From Phoronis australis (lineage: Eukaryota > Phoronida > Phoronidae): DNA of 64,000 bases. Shown here piece by piece: positions 47,601 to 58,592 of this stretch. Position 1 is the first letter of the stretch. Every line of letters starts with the position of its first letter. Where the stretch lies: contig NMRA01000192.1 of NCBI GenBank assembly GCA_002633005.1, positions 600,644-664,643 on the forward strand, in the 5' to 3' direction. Below the pieces are notes generated by a model. It saw only the letters and a program-made list of their open reading frames with translations. It did no database searches and had not been told where the DNA came from. The position numbers and the translations under genes are program-made.

Positions 47601-49079
47601 TCTGCAATTAGGAAATAAACGATTTTGGCGTATTCACATTCTGAAGCTGACAGTTGTGCATGTCAGGTTATTTGGACCTGGTGTTCTATTCAAACCACAA
47701 TGCTTGTGGTTATTTTTTGGCACTTGTATAAGCTAAGCTCTTAAACGGTTGGTACCTCCAAAGAAAAAGCCCAGTTCAGTAAACATAAAGACTTTATCTT
47801 ATTTTCAGATAAGATTGATGTCCACGATGTACATGTAAGGCAGTTCAGGAATTCTTACATTCAGATGTTTCACCGAAGTGGTGAAACTAGGTAAGTAAAC
47901 GTGTTTCCGATAATTCCTACATCAAGAGGATATATATTGGAACAAGGATCGTAAAATTGCTGTCCGACCAAGTGTCACCGTTGCACCTTGGCCGTTGTCA
48001 TATCAGTTTCGCACCTATACGCCCTGCGTATGAAACGAGCCATAAAAGACAACAACGGCACCCACGACGGCACGTAACTGCAAACGATATGTGTATTGGG
48101 GTGTTCAATAGTATAATGGATCAATCTTCGCATTAAGATGTCAAAGTTGAGAGTCCACCGGTGATGACTCGTCTCCGCCGTAGAACTTTCCGGGAAGGTC
48201 TGTCAGAACATCTGCCAAGACATCTGTTGACAATAATCAACAGAAAAACAATTCACGAAACAAGCTCATTTGATCAGCGGATACATAGTATTGAAAACTG
48301 CTTCATTCACAGTCAATTAGTTACCTACGTGTTCACGTTTTTAGCTATGGGTACTACAGCCTTTGTCAAATTAATGATGTCCTGAGTGGGTTGGACGCGT
48401 GACGTCATGATACTATAAAAGCACACTACTGATCAGATATCTACCTCGTTGGAATGCACTGTAAGCGGACGAGAAGACCGATAGATGTCTCCACGACCTA
48501 CGTGTATACAGTAAGGAGACGTCAAATGTTAACTGGTACGCAACTCATTTACTGCGAATGAAGAACGTTTCAATATTAACCGACAAGCAATATTTTGAAA
48601 AAGTCTTAAATGACCAATGTGATGAATGTAAACATGCGATGCATTTCGTTAAGGCTACGCCATGCCTGATTTTCAGCCTCGCCCCCACCCCAGCCTCGAG
48701 ATGGCGTTGATCGGTTTAGCCATGTGAGGCTTGGTATTGGGAAATGAAATGTGTCGGAATATCTGACACAGTCTTTCGGAAATCGCCGGCCATCACCAGT
48801 AATATAAAGTTATATCAACTTTGAAATTTTCTGTAGTATAAACAAAAATGTATATTGCAGCAATTTAGTTCCAAATAGTCGCAAAACTGATGTATTTTAA
48901 TTCGAAACCAGATAAATAATCAAGGAACAAAAATAAGTACACCAACAACCTTTATTTCACACAATAACCAAGACAATGCATTCTGCGTCGTGAATGGCAG
49001 CAACAACGCCTGTGAAAATAATTAAATTCTGCTTTCGTTTTAATGACGTCAAGGCAGTGGCCAATCCAACCCTCAAATG
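47601..49079. other. Upstream region of the mucin gene
   Basis: Should contain the mucin promoter and 5' UTR. I see no convincing TATA box on the - strand close to 47600. A CRE plus TATA pair at 48400-48421 points along the + strand. An inverted repeat begins at 48692. No gene. Confidence 0.4.
48400..48421 (+). promoter_or_regulatory. Candidate core promoter: CRE followed by TATA box
   Basis: TGACGTCA (48400-48407), a perfect CREB/ATF site, is followed after six bases by TATAAAAG (48414-48421), a consensus TATA box on the + strand. No coding exon was recognised downstream before the LTR element, so the transcript, if any, is unknown. It points away from the mucin gene, whose start lies 800 bp to the left. 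Confidence 0.35.
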
Positions 49080-49107
49080 GCTAAACCGATCAGCGCCATC
49101 TTGAGGC
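48692..49107. repeat. Inverted repeat with ~37-bp arms
   Basis: CCTCGAGATGGCG and GATCGGTTTAGCCATGTGAGG near 48692-48730 match the reverse complement of 49071-49107 with few changes. The right arm abuts the presumed 5' LTR, so one arm may be an inverted LTR fragment. Confidence 0.6.
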
Positions 49108-49266
49108 TTGAGGACGAAGCTAGTCTGATTTTTTGCAATCCTGCAAATGTAGTGCACAAGTGTGGCAGTGAGAACACAGCGAGAAGAAAATAAAGTTCGC
49201 TTTGTATTGTCAAGAATTCGGCTTCATCCTTCATAATTAGTGACTATCAGCCCCGCAGATATGACA
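49080..49266 (+). repeat. Presumed 5' LTR of the Gypsy-like element
   Basis: Ends GACA just before the primer-binding-like TAATGGCGACGAGG. It contains AATAAAG (a polyadenylation signal-like word). The left boundary is not clear. Confidence 0.55.
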
Positions 49267-49639
49267 TAATGGCGACGAGGATCTCCAACGAACTTTAGCC
49301 CTTCCCGTTCTGTAAGTCCCTTGAGAAGTCAGGCAATATTTTGAACGTTTTGTCGGTCGCTATGATGATATTCGTCTATCGTAGCAGGATCTGCAACCTG
49401 ATTGCCCTCAGAGGTTTGTGGTCGTTCAGTCCCTTCGACGTTGTTGCTTAGTAGGAGGCCTTTGCCCCAAAGTGGGACCGGCGGTTAAAGACTTCAACTT
49501 ATATGTAAGTGCTATAGGCGTTAGGAGCACAGCTGTTTAGAAGCGTTCTCTACTTCTACACATACATGAGCCTCCGCGACACATTCTATACCAAAGCTGC
49601 TGCCAAGCAGGGAAAAGATAGCCCTTGATTATGGTAAGG

Positions 49640-50690
49640 TTGTTGCGTGCCTCAACAATCATATCAAATTTCAAAAAGTGCCCCAATGGCCAGATAGAAA
49701 TTCTACTCAATGGACCCCAAACACGGTTTGATTATTGACAGTTTTATTAGACGTCTGAAATTTGCAGTAAAGGAAAGTGAGTTTACGGGTGACGAAGTGA
49801 GTAATCAGGTTTGTTACCGTGTCATGTTGTTGATCACAAACAAAGCTTTAAAAAGCAAGATTTACAGAAAGGAGTCACGCAGTGACAAGTTCGCTATGTC
49901 CAAATTGACGAAAGTAGTTCGCACGTATCACGACAAGGACGCCGTCATTCTGAAGCCGGTCGTAGGTTATACCAACTGCATTCGAAAGAGAAATAGGCCC
50001 GATCGTTCTAGACGGGAGAGGAACCAAAGTAGACGGGATAGGAACCACGATCTTTCAAATGTGGGAAACCTGGTCATCTCCCACGAGCCTGTCGATGATC
50101 CAAAGACCACACATGTACATAAAATGCAACAAAACGAGGGCATGTTCAGATTTGCTGTTACAATGCCAAGGATTGAGCTGCTGCGTCGAATCCAAATAGT
50201 GCCAGTCGTGGTGGCAGATGGCCTCATTGTGGTGGCAAGGTCAGTCGTGGACGTGGCCGGGGAAACTCTCAATTTTCTCGTGCCGTTGATCTTGCCAAGT
50301 CGTCGGCCTGGCAGGATGCAAACTCCGAATCCAGTGGTGATGCTGCCGCGGACTACTACACTGTTCATGCTGTCATCGACGGTAAACGCCAAGACCTTTT
50401 CGATGTTACAGTGGAAGGATCCAAGGTTTCCGTGATCATTGACTCGGGCGCAACATGAAACTTAATGTCTCAGAGAGGACTTTCAGACAGATTCAATCTA
50501 ACGATGGCAACTTCCTCAGTCGTCAGCGCAAAAGCAGTGATGTTCACCTATATGTGTCCAAAGATACATTCGAGATCCTAAGTAGAGCCGCTCTGAGAAT
50601 GGGGCTATTCGGTAAATCTGCAATAACTAGAGGGCGTGAGTGTACTAGTGGTGATAGATTAACAGCCTCGATTTCGCGAGCCCTTTAAAT
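49640..50690 (+). pseudogene. Gag-protease traces of the Gypsy-like element
   Basis: A capsid-like stretch (FIRRLKFAVKESEF) lies around 49740. Near 50040 another frame gives a zinc knuckle FKCGKPGHLPRAC. Near 50430 the same frame gives VIIDSGAT, the retropepsin active site, followed directly by a TGA. Protease-like sequence (ERTFRQIQS) resumes in a shifted frame. Frameshifts and stops between these motifs show that the element is not functional. After the protease fragment the sequence runs into the assembly gap. Confidence 0.7.
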
Positions 50691-50849
50691 ACATGGTGAA
50701 ATGGCTTGCAGCCGTGCCAACTGAATCTGAGATTGCGTAAAAAGGGTGCTTCTATGAGAGGAAGTAAGCACGACCTCATACAAAGGTAAGGTTTGTGATT
50801 ATTTTTACGATTATTCCATGATTATTCTACCGATGCCTGTTAACTGAGG

Positions 50850-51635
50850 NNNNNNNNNNNNNNNNNNNNNNNNNNNNNNNNNNNNNNNNNNNNNNNNNNN
50901 NNNNNNNNNNNNNNNNNNNNNNNNNNNNNNNNNNNNNNNNNNNNNNNNNNNNNNNNNNNNNNNNNNNNNNNNNNNNNNNNNNNNNNNNNNNNNNNNNNNN
51001 NNNNNNNNNNNNNNNNNNNNNNNNNNNNNNNNNNNNNNNNNNNNNNNNNNNNNNNNNNNNNNNNNNNNNNNNNNNNNNNNNNNNNNNNNNNNNNNNNNNN
51101 NNNNNNNNNNNNNNNNNNNNNNNNNNNNNNNNNNNNNNNNNNNNNNNNNNNNNNNNNNNNNNNNNNNNNNNNNNNNNNNNNNNNNNNNNNNNNNNNNNNN
51201 NNNNNNNNNNNNNNNNNNNNNNNNNNNNNNNNNNNNNNNNNNNNNNNNNNNNNNNNNNNNNNNNNNNNNNNNNNNNNNNNNNNNNNNNNNNNNNNNNNNN
51301 NNNNNNNNNNNNNNNNNNNNNNNNNNNNNNNNNNNNNNNNNNNNNNNNNNNNNNNNNNNNNNNNNNNNNNNNNNNNNNNNNNNNNNNNNNNNNNNNNNNN
51401 NNNNNNNNNNNNNNNNNNNNNNNNNNNNNNNNNNNNNNNNNNNNNNNNNNNNNNNNNNNNNNNNNNNNNNNNNNNNNNNNNNNNNNNNNNNNNNNNNNNN
51501 NNNNNNNNNNNNNNNNNNNNNNNNNNNNNNNNNNNNNNNNNNNNNNNNNNNNNNNNNNNNNNNNNNNNNNNNNNNNNNNNNNNNNNNNNNNNNNNNNNNN
51601 NNNNNNNNNNNNNNNNNNNNNNNNNNNNNNNNNNN
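50850..51635. other. Assembly gap (786 N)
   Basis: Unsequenced. Open frames reported across it are artefacts of N. It falls where the polymerase part of the LTR element would be. Confidence 0.99.
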
Positions 51636-51929
51636 CACGGGGCTTCAGCATCCACACACTTTTTGTCAGTTAGTTGACCCTGTTGACCGCAATTGTCCAC
51701 GAATATAGTAACCTTAGGTCTTTTGGGAATTTGTGGCCACCTGTCGAAGACTTGCACCAGCGAAATTAGCAGTAATAAGGCTTAGCGCGACGACGTATTT
51801 TGATAAAAATTCAATCTTTTACCATTTGTTTACATGCAGACAGCCACGCATGCGCAATTCAATCACCACTAGTACAGCAGCGACACCGCGAGGAGAATTC
51901 TCCGAATAGCCCCATTGACCAACCTGTTT

Positions 51930-52108
51930 ATGGTGAATGCATTTCTTTCCGGCTATGCCATGTCTGTTTTTTATCCATCCGTGTAACTGCAGTGCACATG
52001 CGCAGTGAGAACACAGCTATGTGAGAGGAAAATAAAGTTCTCGTTTTATTGTCAAGAAATCGGCTTCCTCCGTCGTAATTAGTGGCGATCTGCCCCGCAG
52101 ATACTACA
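51930..52108 (+). repeat. Presumed 3' LTR of the Gypsy-like element
   Basis: Contains CAGTGCACATGCGCAGTGAG, AACACAGC, GGAAAATAAAG, GGCTTCCTCC and ends near CTACA at 52108, matching the 5' copy imperfectly. The left edge is uncertain. Confidence 0.55.
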
Positions 52109-52199
52109 ATCTGTGACACAGGTTGTCCTTGACATGAACCTTTGTGTCACGTTTCACTAAAATCTCAAGATCTTTTGTCAAAAATCAAAGAACTGCCAA

Positions 52200-53060
52200 T
52201 ATCTGATACAGCTTACAGGGATGCCACAAAACTTGTATCCGTCGGAAAATCAGATGGTGCCCGTGCAAGCACATTTTATCCTTTTGGTCAGTTTCCATCA
52301 AAATCTGGCGAGTCGTTTTGACAATAATTTACGGACAAGAACATTCTCTAACAACTTTAGCCAACAGGGGGTGCTTCTTTAATCTTCTCTGTGTGAACAT
52401 CGGCTGGTTCTGGCGCATGTTCGTCATATGCCTCCTGTGTCAAGTTTATTCAAAATCTAGTTAATTGCTTTGACAATAACTGAAAGGCAAAAAATATCTT
52501 GTTGAAAACTAAAACGGTCAGCAACTTGCGCGACAGTAAGCATATCCGTCGGAGAATCAAACGGTACCGGTGCGCACCTGCCATAAACCCTTTTGTAAAT
52601 TTTCATCAATATTTGAAAAACTGTAATCGACGGACAGGAATATTCCGACAAAACTAAAATGGAAAACAGGTGCACTAAGTTTGTCAAAAACAGACGGTCA
52701 AGGAATTTCTTGTCGAGGGCCAATAAAGAGTGCGGGGTAGTCGATTCCGTCCAAAATGCAACTGATGTTGCTGCGTCCCCACCACAACCGTCTGCTCAAA
52801 ATTTCGACAAAATTCATGAAGTTGTTTCACCAAAATTGACTGGCAATGGATTTCTAATCGAAAAGTGAAACGACCAACCGGAGCTCCATTGTAGTTGACT
52901 TCACCGGAAATTACCTGGTGTCTACGCATTTCTGCATATGCACCTCAGTCTTTATCAAGTTTACGTAATATTCGTTAAGTCATTTGACCAAAACCAGACG
53001 AATGAGGAATTTCTAGTCGAAAACTAAAAAGGCCAACAGAAACCAGTTGGCTCCTTGCGG
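52200..53060. repeat. Degenerate ~130-150 bp tandem repeats
   Basis: Five or so imperfect units recur. Each runs roughly as CCTCCTGTGTCAAGTTTATT, CAAAATCT, a GTTTTGACAA-like word, GACGGACAAGAA-like, AAACTAAAATGGCCAACAG. Clear anchors: TTTCCATCAAAATCTGG near 52300, TTATTCAAAATCTAG near 52445, TTTTCATCAATATTTG near 52600, CACCAAAATTGACTGG near 52830, GACCAAAACCAGACGAATG near 52985. The two phrases ATCCGTCGGAAAATCAGA and ATCCGTCGGAGAATCAAA also repeat. No coding signal. Confidence 0.55.
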
Positions 53061-53866
53061 ATACTTACATGTATTTAGACAGAGCATTACTTCTGGACAC
53101 TGAGGTTATTTGCAGCATGTATTTAGGGGATTTGCGCCGCACCTTTGTTTTTTTAATATATTGGGGTGGTTATCTTAAAAACAAATAAGATTTAAAACAA
53201 GGAGGTATTTGGCATAGCAGCTCTTGTGAAATTAAAAATAACAACGGTGAACTTTGATGACTGTGCATAGTACTGGATACATGTAAATCTCTACATGTGT
53301 CATACGGACACTTGACTTTTAAAAGTTTTTTATACATTAATTTTATTGGCAATGAGAAAAACATTACAATACCACAAAAAAGACAAAGAACACCACAGAC
53401 ACGCACACGCACACACGCATACCCCACAACTAATCCTCTTGAGTGCTAAGAAAACCCGTTTCAAAGTTACACCATCTTTTTGTATAAATTCTAAATTCAA
53501 ATCCTTACGAGCATTATACTTTTCACTCATATAATATTCTTTTGATGAAGTTAAAAAATCTACTTAGAAGTAATTTTATTGATCCAAACTTTTGGGTATA
53601 AATAGGGTACTTTGTTGTTTAAGACAGTCGATGTTATCCACGATGTTTAAATCATGTCATTTCTATCAATTAAATATATGTAAATAAGTAAGTCACCTAA
53701 AATTTTTATGGCCCCGGCCTTATAACTAATTACGCTCTGCGAATCCGAAGATTGGCAAAGCGAGAGGTTAGAATGAGATTCGCAAGGAGAAGCAATCATT
53801 CAGCTAAACGTGAGCAATTATTGAATATCAAAGTGGAGGAGTTTTAAACGCCACAAGATGCAACAG

Positions 53867-55193
53867 TGGCACGATATAGGGTATAGCGAAAACGCGCATT
53901 TTAAAATGTGTCGATTATTGAGGGTGAAATCGACACATTTCGTTTCGCGACCAAAACCCGCGGAAACTTCCTAACCATGCCCGGAGAAACAAAAGTCCGC
54001 AAACCTCAAATCTGCCCCGACTCTGCTCCGCCAAAGAGAACGTACCCGTGCGCCCCCTGTCTTCAACTGGCCAGTACGGACGTGCGCCCCCTGTCTTCCA
54101 CTGGCCAGGTTCCGACCCAACGGCTACCGCGCTCCGGCGCCGATAGTCATATACACATTTCTTTGCCACTCGCAAAATTTTTCAACCCAACGTGGACCGC
54201 TGTCTGGGGAGTTTTCACAGAGTACCCGGGACACAGCTAGAGACTGTATCCCGGCCTGCCGATAGATCCTGCTGTATGCTTACCTTTGTTATATTTTCAA
54301 AGCACCTTTGAGAAAGCGACACAAATGGCCAATAATCGACACATTTTCTTGGAACTTAGAAAATGTTGCACATTTACGCAGACCACCAGCCGGCGCGTTC
54401 CGGCCTCGGCACCGCAGACCCCGCACGCTGCCGGACTTGACCCCGAGGACCGCCGTCTGGGGAGTTTTAACGCTGATACCCGGGACACGACTAGGGACTG
54501 TATCCCGGCCTGCCGATAGACCCCGCTGTATGCTTACCCCGTGGACCGCCGTCTGCGGAAACATATCGGACTCCAGCGGAGCGCGGCTGCTGGTCTGTCC
54601 CCTGCGTAAATGTGCAACATTTTCTAAGTTCCAAGAAAATGTGTCGATTATTGGCCATTTGTGTCGGTTTCTCAAAGGTGCTTTGAAAATATAACCAAGG
54701 TAAGCATACAGCGGGGTCTACCGGCAGGCCGGGATACAATCCCTAGTCCTGCCCCGGGTATCTCAGCGTTAAAACTCCCCAGACGGCGGTCCTCGGGGTC
54801 AAGTCCGGCAGCTTGCGGGGTCTGCGGTGCCGAGGGTGGAGCGCTGGCAGGCCGGTCTGTCCCTGCGTTGGCGGTCGTGATGCCGCGGACTGAGTGCCGA
54901 CGGGAAAAATATTTTATGTGGTCTCCCAGTATGGCATCTGAAGCGGTGCGCATACAAGGCCTGATCGGCTGCCCTGCGCTCACGTATCCATTATCCACGG
55001 ATTGGTGGAGGACACACTGGGAGAAGTTCGCGCCCGCTGTCCCGCTGCCGGAAAGTGACGATCCAGTCAGGTGATCGTAGTTTAATCAGCAAGTTTTTGC
55101 GGGTTTTAGTTGAGAAACGAAATGTGTCGATTTCACCGTCAAAAACCGACACATATTAAAATGCACGTTTTCACTTTACCCTACATCGTGCCA
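53867..55193. mobile_element. 1.3-kb GC-rich foldback element with 103-bp terminal inverted repeats
   Basis: The left end (53867-53969, TGGCACGATATAGGG onward) and the right end (55091-55193, ending CATCGTGCCA) are reverse complements at most positions. The inside is markedly GC-rich compared with flanking DNA and is built of nested repeats: a 12-bp motif AATGTGTCGATT in both orientations, a 34-bp tandem at 54047-54114, and large internal palindromic arms (54194-54834). No transposase-like frame is present. I infer a non-autonomous DNA transposon. No target-site duplication was recognised. Confidence 0.75.
54194..54834. repeat. Internal palindrome and direct repeat of the foldback element
   Basis: Segment A (54194-54381) reappears inverted in segment C (54602-54834), including AAATGGCCAATAATCGACAC and TTGGAACTTAGAAAATG. 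Segment B (54403-54538) shares GACCGCCGTCTGGGGAG and TATCCCGGCCTGCCGATAGA with A in direct orientation, and with C inverted. B also shares CCTCGGCACCGCAGACCCCG with C only. Confidence 0.8.
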
Positions 55194-56727
55194 TATATCA
55201 AAAGGTGAGAAGGCATTTTAATTAAACGTATTTCAGGGCATACAGGAAGTCAGCGCAGTTGCAGAGGACGTTCCAGAGAACGGTAAATTACTATAAAGTA
55301 AGGCAACAAAAGCGCTTACACCACAACATAGAGATCCTATGTATATGTACTATATTGAGGATGCGGTCGTGAAATAACTGTTATCACACAGTGAAATACG
55401 TCAGGAGTACAGTACTTTCCGGATTTTCTCCAGAGAAGATAGCCATTATCATATCTATAGTGAAAATAACCCAGGCAATGCCGTACGATTTACGGCATTT
55501 GGCGGCCTAAACCCGTAAGAATTACTGTAATTGTTTAAACTCGTCTCGTTATATAGTATCACTCACGGTACGGGTGTTAGTGTCACCGAATAACTTGAAA
55601 CGTCACCTTACAAATGACAATTAAACCAAATATATACTACAAATCATGAACATATCCGTCAAATACCATCTACAATTTTATTCCAACAAACGTGATGAAC
55701 ATTAAGGTGAAAACAGTATTTTAAGTGCGCAAACACACGCAACCTAAACGATAAAGCGACCTCATTTGGCCAAATAGTCGTGAATGATTCGTTGCTACGG
55801 TAAACATATTACTACGCCAAACACGGAAATCATAATTTCCGGGTCCTAACTGCGTTGTATTTAGTCAATATAAGCAAATAAAATCGTTAATTCTTGTAGG
55901 AAGTTTTGTATTATCATATTCTTTCATTAATTCACCCTCGTTTAAATCGGCTTGCACATCACGTATCTCGATAAAATAATCCGCAGTTATCATCACGTAC
56001 GTTATAAAACTTACAGTATACATAGCAATGCTGATGGAAACTTTGCGTGACTCGAGCAAAATTAGAGATTGTCTACTACTAGTTCAGTGAAAATAACGAG
56101 CGGCGACGGCTTGCAAAGCTGTGGTTTTGATAGTAGCACTATTTTAATGGCTAAATTAGTTAAATTAGTAACATTCGAATAGTTTTGCAAACAAAAGCAT
56201 GTATGTTGGAAAGTTTGCATGCAGCGATCGCAATCGTTAGCTTGTAAATATGGTCTTGCTGGTTGACTTCGTTGTACATAAAAACGTGTGGGTGGAAAGT
56301 CCCGTGTGTTGTATCACTAACTGCGTTAAGCCACTGTACTGAACACTCCCATTTTTTCCTATACGATTAAGTAAACGACTTCTAGAACAATGTATGCAAA
56401 TTCTAATTGTCGTATGAGCCTTTATACCTCGAAAAGTTGTGTCGGGACACCTGATTACACATTCCGGAAAGAGCTTCAGTGTGAACCGTTTTTCTCCATT
56501 GTCCGGCATACCGTTCATGAGCCTGACGAAGTTGAATGAACTTATATCTGTGGGCGTGTTTTAGGCACAGCGCGTTAATCACAGTGTAGTTTACAAATGA
56601 TAAAACATTCTTTGTTCCAGCGCACCTGTTTCTATAAATATCACTCGCCAAAGAAACTATAATATTTCTCCTAAATCTGGTTTAACCCACCGACGTCTGT
56701 CCATAGTCCAGAGATCTTGCAACTCCT
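55194..56727. other. Non-coding stretch
   Basis: AT-rich; no supported exon or element. A - strand open frame at 56403-56651 has no recognisable domain. Confidence 0.4.
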
Positions 56728-58592
56728 AATCCCTCCGGATGTCAACCTAGACTCAGCTGTTTCACCATACATGATGACATTCCATAACCCTTGGGCTATG
56801 CCAACTCAGTCCTACAGGCTATTAGACGAGTATCAGGCTTCAACGGCAACACCCATGAAGCAAAGACAACACCAATACAGAAAGATATCGGAGCTTTTTA
56901 GACCACCTTTTATCGACAAAGAGCCCTCAAAAGCTGATCTGCGTCATTTTAGAACATTTCCCACGTACGCTATGGCAGTGGAAGGTAAGAGGACTGTCAT
57001 GAATTACTGTGCGATTTACAGAACATTGTGGAAACAGAAATGGAAGACTGTACCAACACTAGTTTAAAAGACTGTTGCTAACAGAGGTATCATGCCTCAT
57101 TTTTTGCAACCATCGATACATTGAAGAGCCTGACAGGATGAAAAAATTCGCCAGACGTAAAAGACTGACTGATAACACCTCTTCGTGCTAAACATGTCGC
57201 CTGAATATCAAGCAGTCCAGCAACCACATACAACTCAGTCCAAGTCTTTTGGACCAACAGCCAAACGCACACTTAAATTTAGCCACAATTTTTAACCAGA
57301 GTAATTTAGTTCTTGAATGTGGGTTAGGGTCAGGATCAGCATCAATTTCATGTTATTTTTCTGCACCAAGTCTGAACAATGTTATATATGAGTTTCCTCC
57401 AGCCAGTCAAATACAGTCTTGCCGGATACCTGAATATTTAACAAACTGGTTTACAATAGAAACTGGTGGCCTTACGGAAGAGTCAGTACTGATCAATCAA
57501 ATAGCAGTATGATCAGCGCATTATAAATTTATACTTGTCCAACTTTAATCCTCCGACAACCTATATTATATCAAGGACCTCTGCAAATAACGCAGGCTTA
57601 AAGTAAAGGTGATATCGGATTACCTATTCGGCAGCCGTGTCCAACTGGAAACGAATCTAAACGAATTAAGAGTCCTNAATCCCTCCGGATGTCAACCTGT
57701 ACTCAGCTGTTTCACCATACATGATGACATTCCATAACCCTTGGGCTATGCCAACTCAGTCCTACAGGCTATTAGACGAGTATCAGGCTTCAACGGCAAC
57801 ACCCATGAAGCAAAGACAACACCAATACAGAAAAATATCGGAGCTTTTTAGACCACCTATATCGACAAAGAGCCCTCAAAAGCTGATCTGCGTCATTTTA
57901 GAACATTTCCCACGCTATGGCAGTGGAAGGTAAGAGGACTGTCATGAATTACTGTGCGATTTACAGAACATTGTGGAAACAGAAATGGAAGACTGTACCA
58001 ACACTAGTTTAAAAGACTGTTGCTAACAGAGGTATCATGCCTCATTTTTGCAACCATCGATACATTGAAGAGCCTGACAGGATGAAAAAATTCGCCAGAC
58101 GTAAAAGACTGACTGATAACACCTCTTCGTGCTAAACATGTCGCCTGAATATCAAGCAGTCCAGCAACCACATACAACTCAGTCCAAGTCTTTTGGACCA
58201 ACAGCCAAACGCACACTTAAATTTAGCCACAATTTTTAACCAGAGTAATTTAGTTCTTGAATGTGGGTTAGGGTCAGGATCAGCATCAATTTCATGTTAT
58301 TTTTCTGCACCAAGTCTGAACAATGTTATATATGAGTTTCCTCCAGCCAGTCAAATACAGTCTTGCCGGATACCTGAATATTTAACAAACTGGTTTACAA
58401 TAGAAACTGGTGGCCTTACGGAAGAGTCAGTACTGATCAATCAAATAGCAGTGTCCAACTTTAATCCTCCGACAACCTATATTATATGAAGGACCTCTGC
58501 AAATAACGCAGGCTTAAAGTAAAGGTGATATCGGATTACCTATTCGGCAGCCGTGTCCAACTGGAAACGAATCTAAACGAATTAAGAGTCCT
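56728..58592. repeat. ~0.93-kb direct duplication joined by a single N
   Basis: 56728-57676 and 57678-58592 match over their whole length and abut at the N at 57677. They differ by substitutions, small deletions and a ~26-bp segment present only in the first copy (near 57511-57537). That is more divergence than a simple sequencing duplicate, so two haplotypes or a real tandem duplication are both possible. Confidence 0.85.
57249..57512 (+). other. Unrecognised open frame conserved in both duplicate copies
   Basis: A frame of about 85 codons, without an ATG near its start, contains LVLECGLGSGSASISCYFSA and PASQIQSCRIPEYLTNWF. It is preserved in the second copy at 58193-58489, where the end differs after the indel. 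An upstream frame (56717-57067, containing SPYMMTFHNPWAMPTQSYR) is broken by a deletion in the second copy. I do not recognise either. They may be relics of a mobile element. Confidence 0.25.

Larger units (their letters stand above)
49080..52108 (+). mobile_element. Decayed Ty3/Gypsy-like LTR retrotransposon, interrupted by an assembly gap
   Basis: Related end sequences lie on both sides: 49150-49266 and 51990-52108 share GAGAACACAGC, AAAATAAAGTT, TTGTCAAGAA, TCGGCTTC, GTAATTAGTG-like and CCCCGCAGATA. The left copy is followed by TAATGGCGACGAGGATCTCC, a primer-binding-site-like sequence typical of the group. Between them are gag and protease traces (49640-50690) and 786 N at 50850-51635. Reverse transcriptase and integrase are not visible, either in the gap or deleted. 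The LTRs differ considerably, so the insertion is old. Upstream LTR edges are estimates. Confidence 0.75.

Noticed and set aside
50811-51757. Open frames of about 275-305 codons across the N gap
   Set aside because: Almost entirely unknown bases. Only ~40 codons at 51636-51757 (- strand, containing RPKVTIFVDNCGQQGQ) are real sequence, and they match nothing that I know.
54289-55074. Several 80-137 codon frames in the GC-rich foldback element
   Set aside because: Open on both strands because of GC content and palindromy; identical peptides appear in inverted copies.
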